Source: Bacteroidales bacterium UBA5507 | GTDB lineage: Bacteria > Bacteroidota > Bacteroidia > Bacteroidales > Lentimicrobiaceae | NCBI GenBank assembly: GCA_002426195.1 | Contig: DIOT01000031.1 | Coordinates: 16,852 to 80,851 of the forward strand | Length of the DNA stretch: 64,000 bases | Direction: 5' to 3' | In this document: one piece after another, positions 27,140 through 36,548 of the stretch | Numbering within the stretch: position 1 is the stretch's first letter | How the letters are laid out: every line of letters begins with the position of its first letter | The notes under the pieces: generated by a model | Told to the model about the DNA's origin: nothing | Databases searched by the model: none | The model's input: the letters and a program-made list of their open reading frames with translations, nothing else | Program-made: the position numbers and the translations under genes

Positions 27140-27823
27140 ATGGAAGCAAAAAAGACACCGAAAGCTGACTTGGAAAACAAGAGAACTTTCTTTGTTCAGA
27201 TCGGATTGGTTGTTGCCCTTGCTGTTATGCTCGTCGCTTTCGAATGGAAAACATACGACGTTAAGCAAGTAGAAATGGGAGCACGCCAAGTCGAAATCCT
27301 TGAAGAGGAAATGGTTGAAATAACTCAACAGAATAAACCTCCTCCACCTCCTGCTCCACCGGCACAAACCACTTTGATCCATATTGTTACTGACGATGTG
27401 GAAGTTGAAGACGACCTTATCATCGATGTAGAAGCTGATGAATTAACAGTCATTGATACTTATACTCCTCCGGCAGTTGTTGAAGAAGAAGAAGTTGCAG
27501 AAGCTGAAATTTTTACTGTTGTTGAGGAATCACCTGCATATCCGGGTGGTGATGAAGCCCGTATCCGATTCTTACAGGAAAATATCCAATATCCACAAAT
27601 GGCAAGAGAAAGTGGTATCCAGGGAACTGTTTACGTTACTTTCGTTGTTGAAAAAAATGGTAATGTTACCGATGTAAGAGTTCTCCGTGGTATCGGTGGT
27701 GGTTGCGACGAGGAAGCTATTCGTGTTATCAAAGCTATGCCAAAATGGAATCCTGGTAAACAAAGAGGTAAACCGGTGCGTGTACAGTTCAACATGCCTA
27801 TTAAATTCACCCTTGCAGGTTAA
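27140..27823 (+). CDS. tonB: Energy transducer TonB
   Basis: TonB transmits proton-motive force from ExbBD to outer-membrane receptors. The 227 aa show a cytoplasmic N-terminus, one transmembrane helix at about 17-36, a periplasmic proline stretch (KPPPPPAPPA, about 67-75), an acidic linker and the C-terminal TonB domain (about 133-227; PAYPGGDEARIRFLQENIQYP, QGTVYVTFVVEKNG, PKWNPGKQRGKPVRVQF). It is transcribed alone between a clear promoter and terminator. A TonB-dependent receptor is at 40.5 kb, but many others may use this protein. Confidence 0.93.
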   Translation: MEAKKTPKADLENKRTFFVQIGLVVALAVMLVAFEWKTYDVKQVEMGARQVEILEEEMVEITQQNKPPPPPAPPAQTTLIHIVTDDVEVEDDLIIDVEADELTVIDTYTPPAVVEEEEVAEAEIFTVVEESPAYPGGDEARIRFLQENIQYPQMARESGIQGTVYVTFVVEKNGNVTDVRVLRGIGGGCDEEAIRVIKAMPKWNPGKQRGKPVRVQFNMPIKFTLAG

Positions 27824-27843
27824 TTTCTAGCCAGATATTTTAC

Positions 27844-27872
27844 AGGGATAGCAAGTGCTATCCCTTTTTTTT
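27844..27872 (+). terminator. Terminator after tonB
   Basis: A 9-bp perfect stem (AGGGATAGC at 27844-27852 with GCTATCCCT at 27857-27865, loop AAGT) is followed by eight T. It ends the tonB transcript 20 bases after the stop. Confidence 0.9.
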
Positions 27873-27947
27873 GCTTTAATCTTAACCAACTTTATCTCAA
27901 AGTTTACCAAAAAAAGTTAAAAAAAGTTATCTTTACCTATTTAAAAT

Positions 27948-27955
27948 TATTTTTG
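27948..27955 (+). promoter_or_regulatory. Putative -7 element of the mltD operon
   Basis: TATTTTTG matches TAnnTTTG and is 44 bases ahead of the mltD ATG, just after the tonB terminator. The -33 region has no exact TTTG at the expected spacing. Confidence 0.45.
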
Positions 27956-27999
27956 CAAATAACCTTGTTGCACCGGGTAAGCAACTAATTGATATACAG

Positions 28000-29823
28000 A
28001 TGAAAAAATGTCTTTCTCTGCCATTTATTGGTCTAATTTTAATGCTGCTAAATACTTCAGCATACGCTCAAAACAGGCACCAAATCGATAGCACTTCCAG
28101 AGACTTTGATTTTATTAAAGATGATTTTATTGTCGCTGCTTTAGATAGCCTCGCCAATCTCCGGTATTTTGAAGGATTCGAATGTGCCACATCCGATGAA
28201 CTTGAAAATGTTTTCGGCTTTTCTAATGGATTTGTACCGGTATATTCCGATTCTGTTTATGCTGAACGTATGCGCCGCCTTGATGCAACCACGCCTATAA
28301 AATTAACTTACAACCAATACGTAAAAGATTATATTGAACTCTATGCAGTAAAAAAAAGATTGCTTACTCAAAGAGTTATGGGTCTTGCTCAGATATATTT
28401 TCCAATGTTTGAGGAGCAACTTGACCGGTTTAATATGCCTCTCGAATTAAAGTATCTGGCAATTGTTGAATCGGCCCTGAATCCTGAAGCCCGCTCAAGA
28501 GTTGGTGCAACCGGATTATGGCAGTTCATGTATGGCACAGGGAAAATGTATGACCTCAAAGTCTCATCTTTCGTCGATGACCGTCGTGATCCTATCAAAT
28601 CTACAATCGCCGCCTGCGAACACATGAATGATTTATACAAAATGTATAACGACTGGTTGCTTGTTCTTGCTGCTTATAATTCAGGAGCAGGTAATGTTAA
28701 TAAAGCTATCAGGAGATCCGGTGGTAAAATGGATTTTTGGCAGATAAGACCCTTCTTACCACTTGAAACAAGGGGCTACGTTCCGGCTTTTATTGGTGTG
28801 ACATATGTAATGACTTATGCAGCAGAACACAACCTGAAACCTGTAAGTCCCCGAATTCAGCATTACGAAATTGATACAGTTACTGTAAAAGATATCCTCA
28901 CCTTCCAACAGATTTCTGAGTACATGCAGATTCCTGTTGAAGACCTACAGTTCCTGAATCCGTCCTTCAAGTCAGGAGTAATCCCGGCTGTTGATGGGAA
29001 ACCCTATACATTAAGATTACCTAAAAAATATGTACCATCATTTGTAAACAATGAAGCTCAGTTGTACGCCCTTTTATCACAAAAGGAAACTGAAAAACAA
29101 GAGCTTCTTACTATGATGAAAACCGTGACACAAGCCGAATATCATAAGGTTAAAAGAGGAGAGAGCCTGGGTCGTATTGCTTCAAAATATCATTGCTCAA
29201 TCAGTGATCTTAAGAGGTGGAATAAAATTAAAGGAACAACTATCCAAATAGGCCAACGTTTAATTGTCAGACCAGAAACCACAATTGAACAACCTGTTTA
29301 TTATGCAAAAAAGAGTGAACCAAAGGCAGAACCGGAAAACCTTGCTTCTAAATCCTCTCAAGCAAAAGAAACAGTTGAGAAGTCAGATTCCAAATCAGAA
29401 GATATAGCTTCGGCCGATACTTCTAACCAACCCAAAACAGTTATCCAAACCGAGAATATTACTCATAAAGTAAAAAAGGGTGAATCACTCAATCTGATTG
29501 CCAAAGAACACAAGGTGCAGATATCCGATATTCAGGAATGGAATAAATTAAAAGGCACAACAATTCACCCAAATCAGGTTCTGGTAGTCGGTAAAAAAGA
29601 AATTATCACTCCGGTTTCTGAAGAAGAACTGGCAGCTAAAACACCGGCTAAGCAGAATAAAAGTGATTTCATTTATTACACAGTTCAGCAAGGCGATACA
29701 TTGTGGACAATAGCTCAAAAGCATAACGGTGTGTCAGTTGAGGAATTAAAGAAACTCAATAATATTATAAACGAAAAATCCCTTAAACCGGGACAAAAAA
29801 TAAAGGTTGCAGTTGCATCATGA
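28000..29823 (+). CDS. mltD: Membrane-associated lytic transglycosylase with LysM repeats (MltD-like)
   Basis: This enzyme cleaves peptidoglycan glycan strands to 1,6-anhydro ends. The 607-aa exported protein has a signal peptide ending near AYAQ, then an SLT domain (about 135-270) with catalytic Glu157 in AIVESALNP and the GATGLWQFM and AAYNSGAGNV motifs. Three LysM peptidoglycan-binding repeats follow (YHKVKRGESLGRIA, HKVKKGESLNLIA, YTVQQGDTLWTIA), separated by Lys/Ser/Glu-rich linkers. No lipobox is evident. The stop overlaps the start of the DUF4837 gene by four bases. Confidence 0.93.
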   Translation: MKKCLSLPFIGLILMLLNTSAYAQNRHQIDSTSRDFDFIKDDFIVAALDSLANLRYFEGFECATSDELENVFGFSNGFVPVYSDSVYAERMRRLDATTPIKLTYNQYVKDYIELYAVKKRLLTQRVMGLAQIYFPMFEEQLDRFNMPLELKYLAIVESALNPEARSRVGATGLWQFMYGTGKMYDLKVSSFVDDRRDPIKSTIAACEHMNDLYKMYNDWLLVLAAYNSGAGNVNKAIRRSGGKMDFWQIRPFLPLETRGYVPAFIGVTYVMTYAAEHNLKPVSPRIQHYEIDTVTVKDILTFQQISEYMQIPVEDLQFLNPSFKSGVIPAVDGKPYTLRLPKKYVPSFVNNEAQLYALLSQKETEKQELLTMMKTVTQAEYHKVKRGESLGRIASKYHCSISDLKRWNKIKGTTIQIGQRLIVRPETTIEQPVYYAKKSEPKAEPENLASKSSQAKETVEKSDSKSEDIASADTSNQPKTVIQTENITHKVKKGESLNLIAKEHKVQISDIQEWNKLKGTTIHPNQVLVVGKKEIITPVSEEELAAKTPAKQNKSDFIYYTVQQGDTLWTIAQKHNGVSVEELKKLNNIINEKSLKPGQKIKVAVAS

Positions 29824-30812
29824 AGAACCTGATTTATATACTTATTGCTTCTTTATTGATTGTTGGGGTATCCTCCTGCAAATCAGATAAACCAACCAAA
29901 GCAAACGCTACAGGAAAACCAAATGAAGTAATAGTTATATGCGAAGATAATCTATGGAAAACATCCATTGGTGATTCTATAAGACTATTCTTTTCCGAAG
30001 ATAGAGTGGGTTTACCTCAGCCAGAACCCTTATTCAAACCGGTACAAATTAAAATTGACGAATTCAACCGGGTTTTCCAGACTCATAGAAATGTGCTTAA
30101 CGTATTCATTGACAGCTCCCTCACTACTGCTCGTTATGAAATGGGCCATAATGTTTACGCGCGGCCACAGACAATTGTAAAAATCTCAGCACCTACTATT
30201 GAACTTCTTAAAGAAGAATTTTCAATGCGCAAAAGAGAAATATATAACCTGTATGAAAATGCTGATATTAGGCGATTGCAGGATATGTATACAAAATCAA
30301 AAAATGCTAAAGCGATTGAGCTAATTGAGAATAAGTTCAATATTAAAATGAACGTACCTGCCGACTATTTCGTCGCAGTTAATAAAGAGAACTTCCTCTG
30401 GCTCAGAAAAGAGGCGAATATCCTCAGCCAGGGAATACTTATATATTCTTATCCTTATACTGACACAAATGCATTTAACGTTCGGAAAATTGTATCTGTA
30501 AGAAATCAGTTCACCAGTTTGTATGTACCAGGATCTCTCGATAGCTCTTATATGGTAGTCGCTGATAACATGATTAAACCGGTTACCCGAACCCTTGAGT
30601 TAAAAAAATATCTGGCCGTTGAAACCCGTGCCTTATGGGATGTAGAAAATGATTTTATGGGTGGTCCGTTTATTAATTATACATTGGTCGATAAAAAAAA
30701 TAATATGGTGATCGCACTCGATGGTTATGTATATGCTCCTAATAAAGATAAAACCGGTTTGCTTAAAGAAGTGCAATCCATCCTTCTGACATTCGACTTC
30801 ATTGATAAATAG
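29820..30812 (+). CDS. DUF4837 family lipoprotein
   Basis: A lipobox (GVSSC, about Cys20) is followed by the features of this Bacteroidota-specific family: GKPNEVIVICEDNLWKTSIGDSIRLFF, LPQPEPLFKP and THRNVLNVFID, with a C-terminal conserved part (LWDVENDFMGGPFINYTLVDKKNN). Its function is not known. Translational overlap with mltD suggests a shared role at the cell wall or envelope, which is an inference from context only. Confidence 0.85.
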   Translation: MKNLIYILIASLLIVGVSSCKSDKPTKANATGKPNEVIVICEDNLWKTSIGDSIRLFFSEDRVGLPQPEPLFKPVQIKIDEFNRVFQTHRNVLNVFIDSSLTTARYEMGHNVYARPQTIVKISAPTIELLKEEFSMRKREIYNLYENADIRRLQDMYTKSKNAKAIELIENKFNIKMNVPADYFVAVNKENFLWLRKEANILSQGILIYSYPYTDTNAFNVRKIVSVRNQFTSLYVPGSLDSSYMVVADNMIKPVTRTLELKKYLAVETRALWDVENDFMGGPFINYTLVDKKNNMVIALDGYVYAPNKDKTGLLKEVQSILLTFDFIDK

Positions 30813-31096
30813 TCACTCGGGCACTCTATTGATTTTCAGTGTATTGCATTTTCTGAAACGTTAAAAAATGTTATAAACCGCTATTATGTCATTAATTTGA
30901 CATATATTTGCCTCCTGCTTTTTTGAAGGGAAGTTTCAGGCAAAAAACAATTCCCTGATAAGAGTGTTTAGAATTAGTCGCTGAATATTAATATTGCGAC
31001 GCGGTCTGATTATCAATTTCTTATCGGACTTTAGCTAACGGTCATAACTCTTTGCAGTGCCTACATATGACCCATTTATTAACGAAATCAGATGTG
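30813..31096 (+). other. Leader/intergenic region before mltF
   Basis: This stretch of 284 bases contains a TATATTTG -7 element at 30903-30910, which would give mltF a leader of roughly 180 bases. Short inverted matches (AGGGAA near 30926 with TTCCCT near 30952) are present, but I see no known riboswitch fold and no gene. Confidence 0.4.
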
Positions 31097-32536
31097 ATGT
31101 ATCATAAGAGTATCAGATTTTTGTCATACGCTTTGATAATAACACTTATACTTTTTATTCCCGAATCATGTACAATTTCTCATGATCAGTCCTTTCTAAA
31201 AAGCGGGCAAACGGGTGGCTTATTAAAAGATATTAAAAGTCGCGGCAAATTAGTTTCCTTAACTGACGATAATTCGCTGAACTATTTTACCTATGAGGGT
31301 GAAGCTCATGGTTTTCAATATGATTTGTTGCAGCGTTTTGCTACTCATCTTGGTGTATCGCTCGAAATTATTGTAGAACCAAATGCCTATAAAGCACTGC
31401 AATATCTGCAACAGCGCCGTGTTGATATTATAGCAATGGAATTGCCGACAATAAACGATGATAATTTCGATATTGCATACACCTCTCCTCTTTATTATGA
31501 TTACCAGGTTCTTGTACAGCAAAAACCACAGAACTGGTTCAAGATTCACAATACAACAGGATACCGTGATTATATGGTAAATAATCCTGAGGATTTGAAA
31601 AGTAAATCGATTACAATATCCGCCAATAAGCAAATACAATGCTACTTAAGTGATATTCAGCATTTAACTGAAAATGAAGTGGAAATAGTTGCTGATTACA
31701 ACGCTTCTCCAACTCAACTGTTTGAGGACTTGTCGTATGGCGAAATAGACTATACTTTAGCCTATGAAACAACCGCTAAAGCACTTTGTCTCACTTATAC
31801 AAACCTGGACTCACGAGTTAGAGTTAGCCCTCAAATTGGCATTTCGTGGGTCGTTAGAAAGGGTGCCGTTAACTTGCACGAAGAAGCCAATAACTGGATT
31901 GAGGATTTTCGCAACTCGAGAGAATTTGCCAGTATAAAATCAAAATATCACAACAATCCACGCTGGGTGAACATTGCATTAGGTAAGCCAGTCAGAAAAA
32001 AGTCAATTTCCGATTACGACGAAGTAATTAAACAGTTGAGCAATAATATCGACTGGGATTGGCGGTTAGTGGCAGCTCTTATTTACCAGGAGTCAAAGTT
32101 CAATATGAATGCCACATCCTACAGAGGAGCATTCGGATTAATGCAGCTAATGCCGGCGACAGCAATAAAATTTGGTGCAAGCATAAACTCCTCTGCCACA
32201 GAACAAATAGCAGCAGGAATACGACTCATTAACCACCTCGACAAACGGCTCAGCACACTCGTTCCAAATGATAATGAGAGAAAGAAATTCGTATTGGCAG
32301 CTTATAACATTGGTCTCGCCCATATTCTTGATGCCATTAGCCTCGCTGAGAAACATGGAAAAGACCCTACTCTTTGGAGCAACAATGTGGAATATTTCTT
32401 ACTTGCTAAATCAAAGCCTGAATATTACAATGATCCGGTTGTAAAATATGGTAAAATAAGTGGCCGTGAAACGCATCGTTTTGTACTCGATGTAATGGAC
32501 AGATACGAGCATTATAAGGCACTGGCATTAAAGTAA
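31097..32536 (+). CDS. mltF: MltF-like lytic transglycosylase with solute-binding domain
   Basis: The start is set at the ATG at 31097 (MYHKSIRFLSYALIITLI), which gives a signal sequence with a possible non-canonical lipobox (PESC). The frame is open to 31052, but that extension is not signal-like. An SBP_bac_3-type periplasmic domain comes first (GKLVSLTDDNSLNYFTYEGEAHGFQYDLL and RRVDIIAMELP). A C-terminal SLT domain follows, with catalytic Glu in ALIYQESKFN plus AFGLMQLMPATA and AAYNIGLAH. This is the MltF architecture. It is convergent with the SDR gene, with a single base between the two stop codons. Confidence 0.9.
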   Translation: MYHKSIRFLSYALIITLILFIPESCTISHDQSFLKSGQTGGLLKDIKSRGKLVSLTDDNSLNYFTYEGEAHGFQYDLLQRFATHLGVSLEIIVEPNAYKALQYLQQRRVDIIAMELPTINDDNFDIAYTSPLYYDYQVLVQQKPQNWFKIHNTTGYRDYMVNNPEDLKSKSITISANKQIQCYLSDIQHLTENEVEIVADYNASPTQLFEDLSYGEIDYTLAYETTAKALCLTYTNLDSRVRVSPQIGISWVVRKGAVNLHEEANNWIEDFRNSREFASIKSKYHNNPRWVNIALGKPVRKKSISDYDEVIKQLSNNIDWDWRLVAALIYQESKFNMNATSYRGAFGLMQLMPATAIKFGASINSSATEQIAAGIRLINHLDKRLSTLVPNDNERKKFVLAAYNIGLAHILDAISLAEKHGKDPTLWSNNVEYFLLAKSKPEYYNDPVVKYGKISGRETHRFVLDVMDRYEHYKALALK

Positions 32537-32537
32537 A

Positions 32538-33548
32538 TCAATTTCTTAATTCCGGTTCCATAGCCGAACATAGTGTAGAAATTGTCACTTCAATTGGCCG
32601 GAATTCAAAATCAATCATCTTTCTGATTTTCTCATTTGAGTAATGGTTATCGTGCCTTGACGTATTTGCGGTTTCTTTCGTAATCAGAGGTTTATCATTC
32701 ATAAGAGTTGCTCTGATAGCTTCAAATCGCCACACTAATTCCAAAGCAAAGTCAGGAACTGCAATCTTTGGCACTGATTTATTAAAACCTTTTGCAATAA
32801 GGCTAAAGATCGTTTTGTAAGAATAGTTACCTGCTGCTACTACGAATCTTTCATTCTCTATATCACTTTCCATCAGCAATATCATGGCTTTAACCACATC
32901 TTCAACATCAACAAAGCTATTTGAACCGCGACCGTAAAACAGTGAATTCTTATAAATGGTCTTAAACATACGGGTACTCCCCTTCTCCGGATGTCCATAA
33001 CCCAAAATTATCGCCGGATTAACAACTACAACCGGCAGACCTTCTGCACTAGCTCTCCATACTTCCCTCTCTGCAAGATATTTGCTTTTTGAGTATTTAG
33101 AATTATACTGTGTGTTCTTCCACTCTGAATTCTCATCGATTATATTTGTTTCTTCCGATCGGCCCAAAGCAGCAATACTACTTACATAACAGAGTTTTTT
33201 AACTCCCGCAACCAATGCTGCATTCACCATATTTGTAGTTCCCTCAACATTGACTTTCATCATTTTATTTTTGTCCCTTGGATCAAAAGAAACAATTGCA
33301 GCACAATGATATACCTGATCCACACCCTGCATAGCCTCTTCAAGTAATACAACATCAAGGACATCACCCTTTATCCAATCAACCTTCTTTAACACCTCAG
33401 GATCACTTCCCAATGATTTAAAAATAGTCCGGGTTCTTTCCAGATTCTTCTCTGTATATAGAATTGCTCTTACATCCTTTCCTTCCTTCAGCAAAGAGTG
33501 TAATAAGTAAGAACCAACCAAACCGGTAGCACCTGTAACAAAAATCAT
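32538..33548 (-). CDS. NAD-dependent epimerase/dehydratase family protein (extended SDR)
   Basis: The start is placed at 33548 (MIFVTGATGLVGSYLL), where the Rossmann motif GATGLVG falls at residues 6-12; the longer frame to 33602 adds 18 unlikely residues. YSKSKYLAE supplies the catalytic Tyr and Lys. The text (VYHCAAIVSFDPRDK, VNVEGTTNMVNAAL, VSSIAALGRS) resembles dihydroflavonol-reductase/3-beta-HSD-like SDRs rather than sugar-nucleotide epimerases. The substrate is unknown. It is a single gene, divergent from tyrS. Confidence 0.85.
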   Translation of the reverse strand: MIFVTGATGLVGSYLLHSLLKEGKDVRAILYTEKNLERTRTIFKSLGSDPEVLKKVDWIKGDVLDVVLLEEAMQGVDQVYHCAAIVSFDPRDKNKMMKVNVEGTTNMVNAALVAGVKKLCYVSSIAALGRSEETNIIDENSEWKNTQYNSKYSKSKYLAEREVWRASAEGLPVVVVNPAIILGYGHPEKGSTRMFKTIYKNSLFYGRGSNSFVDVEDVVKAMILLMESDIENERFVVAAGNYSYKTIFSLIAKGFNKSVPKIAVPDFALELVWRFEAIRATLMNDKPLITKETANTSRHDNHYSNEKIRKMIDFEFRPIEVTISTLCSAMEPELRN

Positions 33549-33643
33549 AGTAGTATTTAAATTAGTAAAGGTAATAATATAGACCGTGCATCCATAATTC
33601 AATCTATGTAACGATCAAGGTACAGCAAAGTTTAATAATTACT

Positions 33644-33651
33644 TACCTTTG
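33644..33651 (+). promoter_or_regulatory. Putative -7 element of tyrS-purN
   Basis: TACCTTTG matches TAnnTTTG, 39 bases before the tyrS ATG. The following GCCAGTTAA is shared with the ruvA promoter region. No exact -33 is seen. Confidence 0.45.
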
Positions 33652-33690
33652 CCAGTTAATAATTAAAAGCCGAAATCAACTGATACAGTT

Positions 33691-34980
33691 ATGAATTTTA
33701 TAGAGGAACTGCGCTGGCGAGGAATGATCCACGATGTAATGCCCGGCACTGAGGAGTTGCTGAAGAAAGAAATGGTTTCAGCCTATGTAGGAATTGACCC
33801 AACCGCCGATTCACTTCATATTGGGCACCTCGTGGGAATTATGATGCTGAAACATCTTCAGTTAAGTGGTCACCAACCTATAGTTCTTATCGGAGGAGCC
33901 ACAGGAATGATTGGAGACCCTTCGGGAAAATCAGAAGAACGTAATCTTCTTGATGAGCCTACCCTTCGTAAAAACCAGGAAGGCATAACCAGGCAGATCG
34001 CCCGACTATTGGATTTCGACAAAGTCAAAAACAACCATGCTATTGCTGTAAACAACTACGACTGGATGAAGGAATTCTCATTCCTTTCATTTATCCGTGA
34101 CGTTGGCAAACATATTACAGTAAATTATATGATGGCCAAAGACTCAGTTAAAAAGAGGTTAACAGGGGAGGCCGGTGATGGTATGTCATTCACAGAATTT
34201 ACATACCAACTTGTGCAAGGTTATGACTTCCTCTATTTATTTCAGAATCATAATTGTAGGCTCCAGATGGGCGGTTCTGACCAATGGGGTAACATCACCA
34301 CAGGCACAGAGCTTATACGTCGTAAAACAGGTGGAGAAGCATTTGCCCTTACCTGTCCTCTTATAACTAAAGCCGACGGCAGTAAATTCGGAAAAACAGA
34401 GTCCGGTAATATCTGGCTTGATCCCGAAAAAACCTCACCATATAAGTTCTATCAGTTTTGGCTCAACACTTCCGACGCTGATGCAGAAAAGTATATTAAA
34501 ATATTTACTCTGCTTGAAAAAGATGAAATTGAAAACCTTATTACAGAATATTCTCAGGCACCACATTTAAGGATACTACAAAAAGCATTGGCAAAGGATC
34601 TTACTGTTAGGATTCACTCTGAACAAGACTTTAACTCCGCAGTTGAAGCGTCAGAAATACTGTTTGGTAAAGGAACCACCGAAACCCTTAAAAATCTTTC
34701 GGAAGAAGTTCTTTTATCAGTTTTTGAAGGAGTCCCAACGTTTGATATTGACTTTAAGCAAATTGAAAGTGGATTAAACCTTGTTGATCTTGTTGCCGGA
34801 GCAACACAAATATTTTCCTCAAAAGGAGAGGCCCGTCGTATGCTGAAGGATGGCGGAATCCAGTTGAATAAAGAGAAAATGGGTGATGACATTTTAATAA
34901 CCACTGATTCCCTGCTCAATAAAAAATACTTGCTTATTCAGAAAGGTAAAAAGAACTACTACCTCTTAGTGGCTAAATAA
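33691..34980 (+). CDS. tyrS: Tyrosyl-tRNA synthetase
   Basis: This class I synthetase charges tRNA-Tyr. At 429 aa it is full length. HIGH is at residues 43-46 (SLHIGHLVG), KFGKT at 232-236 stands in for KMSKS, and GGSDQWGNITTG is the tyrosine/ATP site. The C-terminal S4-like RNA-binding domain (EARRMLKDGGIQLN) is complete. The stop and the purN start share one base (TAATG), indicating translational coupling. Confidence 0.97.
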   Translation: MNFIEELRWRGMIHDVMPGTEELLKKEMVSAYVGIDPTADSLHIGHLVGIMMLKHLQLSGHQPIVLIGGATGMIGDPSGKSEERNLLDEPTLRKNQEGITRQIARLLDFDKVKNNHAIAVNNYDWMKEFSFLSFIRDVGKHITVNYMMAKDSVKKRLTGEAGDGMSFTEFTYQLVQGYDFLYLFQNHNCRLQMGGSDQWGNITTGTELIRRKTGGEAFALTCPLITKADGSKFGKTESGNIWLDPEKTSPYKFYQFWLNTSDADAEKYIKIFTLLEKDEIENLITEYSQAPHLRILQKALAKDLTVRIHSEQDFNSAVEASEILFGKGTTETLKNLSEEVLLSVFEGVPTFDIDFKQIESGLNLVDLVAGATQIFSSKGEARRMLKDGGIQLNKEKMGDDILITTDSLLNKKYLLIQKGKKNYYLLVAK

Positions 34981-35549
34981 TGAAAAAAATCGCCGTTTTC
35001 GCTTCCGGAAGTGGCACTAATGCCCAGAACCTGGCCCAATATTTCTCTAAAGGGAATAAAGCCAGGATTGCTGCAATTTATTGCAATAATCCATCAGCAG
35101 GTGTTATTAAACGAGCAGAATATCTTAATATTCCAATTATTCTTTTTAACAGAGAAGACCTGTGCAACAATAATAATGTACTCCAAAGTCTGATTAATCA
35201 AGACATTGATCTTATTGTCCTGGCCGGTTTCTTGTGGCTCATGCCAAAAAATATTATTAAATCTTTTCAGGGTAGAATTGTCAACATACATCCGGCGCTG
35301 CTTCCTCTTTATGGAGGAAAAGGTATGTATGGTTCAAAAGTTCATGAATCCGTTATAAGGGACAGGCAGAAAGCATCTGGAATTACTATTCATATTATTG
35401 ATGAAGAGTACGACAAGGGGCAAACATTATTTCAGGCTACTTGTGAAATCACTGATGATGATACAGCCGAAACCCTTGCAGGGAAGATACATGAACTTGA
35501 ATACATGTACTTCCCTAAGGTTATTGACGAATACCTCGATAAAATATAG
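34980..35549 (+). CDS. purN: Phosphoribosylglycinamide formyltransferase
   Basis: This enzyme transfers a formyl group from 10-formyl-THF to GAR in purine synthesis. The 189 aa show FASGSGTNAQNL for phosphate binding, LAGFLWLMP, then NIHPALLPLYGGKGMYG containing the catalytic His, and GITIHIIDEEYDKGQTLFQ with the catalytic Asp region. It overlaps tyrS by one base. It is convergent with etfA, 16 bases away. Confidence 0.96.
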   Translation: MKKIAVFASGSGTNAQNLAQYFSKGNKARIAAIYCNNPSAGVIKRAEYLNIPIILFNREDLCNNNNVLQSLINQDIDLIVLAGFLWLMPKNIIKSFQGRIVNIHPALLPLYGGKGMYGSKVHESVIRDRQKASGITIHIIDEEYDKGQTLFQATCEITDDDTAETLAGKIHELEYMYFPKVIDEYLDKI

Positions 35550-35565
35550 CAATTGTATCAGATAA

Positions 35566-36528
35566 TCAGATACCTGACTTATACTTTCTGAAGACTTCAG
35601 TCATTCTGGGTAGTATAATTTGCAGATCGCCTACCACACCATAATCCGCGGCACTGAAAATTGGGGCTTCCGGATCTTTATTAACGGCTACAATTACCTT
35701 GCTCGAGTTGATACCGGCCAAATGCTGTATTGCTCCCGAAATCCCAAGGGCGAAGTAAAGTGTTGGTGCGACTACCTTACCTGTTTGTCCAACATGTTCG
35801 TGGTGAGGTCTCCAACCTTCATCCGAAACTGGCCGGGAACAGGCAGTTGCAGCACCTAAAACCTCTGCGAGGTCTTCCAATGGTTTCCAGTTTTCAGGCC
35901 CTCTCATACCCCTACCTCCTGAAACTATTATCTCAGCTTCTGTCAATAAAACCTTACCTGTCTGAACATCTGTTGAAAGTACTTCAATTGAATGGCTCGT
36001 TTCTGTGAAGTTAAAATCTTCAATAACCGGTTGCACTACATTTTCGATTACCCCAAAAGTGTTCTGCGATAAAGTAACGATCTTAACACTGGTCTTTACA
36101 ACCTGTTTGGTTATTGATTTGCCTGAGAATGCCTTTTTAATCACCGTGAAGGGCTCATAAGATACAGGTATACCGATAACAGCACTTGCATAACCGGCTT
36201 TCAGCTTAACCGCTAATCTCGGTGCAATGGCCCTTCCTGTAAGGTTGTGTGGCATTATGATAATACCAGCATTTATGATCTCTGCCAATCCGGCAACCAT
36301 ATTTGAAGAAACCGAGTCATCAAGGTGTTGTGTTTTATTTAAATGTCTGATTTCGGAGGCTCCGTAATGCCCAAGCTCTGCAACAGCTTCACGTGAAGCC
36401 TCTCCAGCAACCAGAACATGTAGCTTTGACTTAGTAGCATCGGCTATCGTATAACCGTAAGAAATCAATTCGAAAGCACTCTTATTGAATTTACCCTCCC
36501 TGGGCTCTATATATACTAATACGCTCAT
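35566..36528 (-). CDS. etfA: Electron transfer flavoprotein subunit alpha
   Basis: EtfA binds FAD and passes electrons from acyl-CoA dehydrogenases. The 320 aa end in the FAD domain: VSGGRGMRGPENW, CSRPVSDEGW, HEHVGQTGKVVAPTLYFALGISGAIQH and AVNKDPEAPIFSAADYGVVGD. It lies 20 bases after etfB in the acd-etfB-etfA operon. Whether this ETF bifurcates electrons cannot be decided by eye. Confidence 0.96.
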   Translation of the reverse strand: MSVLVYIEPREGKFNKSAFELISYGYTIADATKSKLHVLVAGEASREAVAELGHYGASEIRHLNKTQHLDDSVSSNMVAGLAEIINAGIIIMPHNLTGRAIAPRLAVKLKAGYASAVIGIPVSYEPFTVIKKAFSGKSITKQVVKTSVKIVTLSQNTFGVIENVVQPVIEDFNFTETSHSIEVLSTDVQTGKVLLTEAEIIVSGGRGMRGPENWKPLEDLAEVLGAATACSRPVSDEGWRPHHEHVGQTGKVVAPTLYFALGISGAIQHLAGINSSKVIVAVNKDPEAPIFSAADYGVVGDLQIILPRMTEVFRKYKSGI

Positions 36529-36548
36529 AATTTTTTCTCTTTAGCTTA

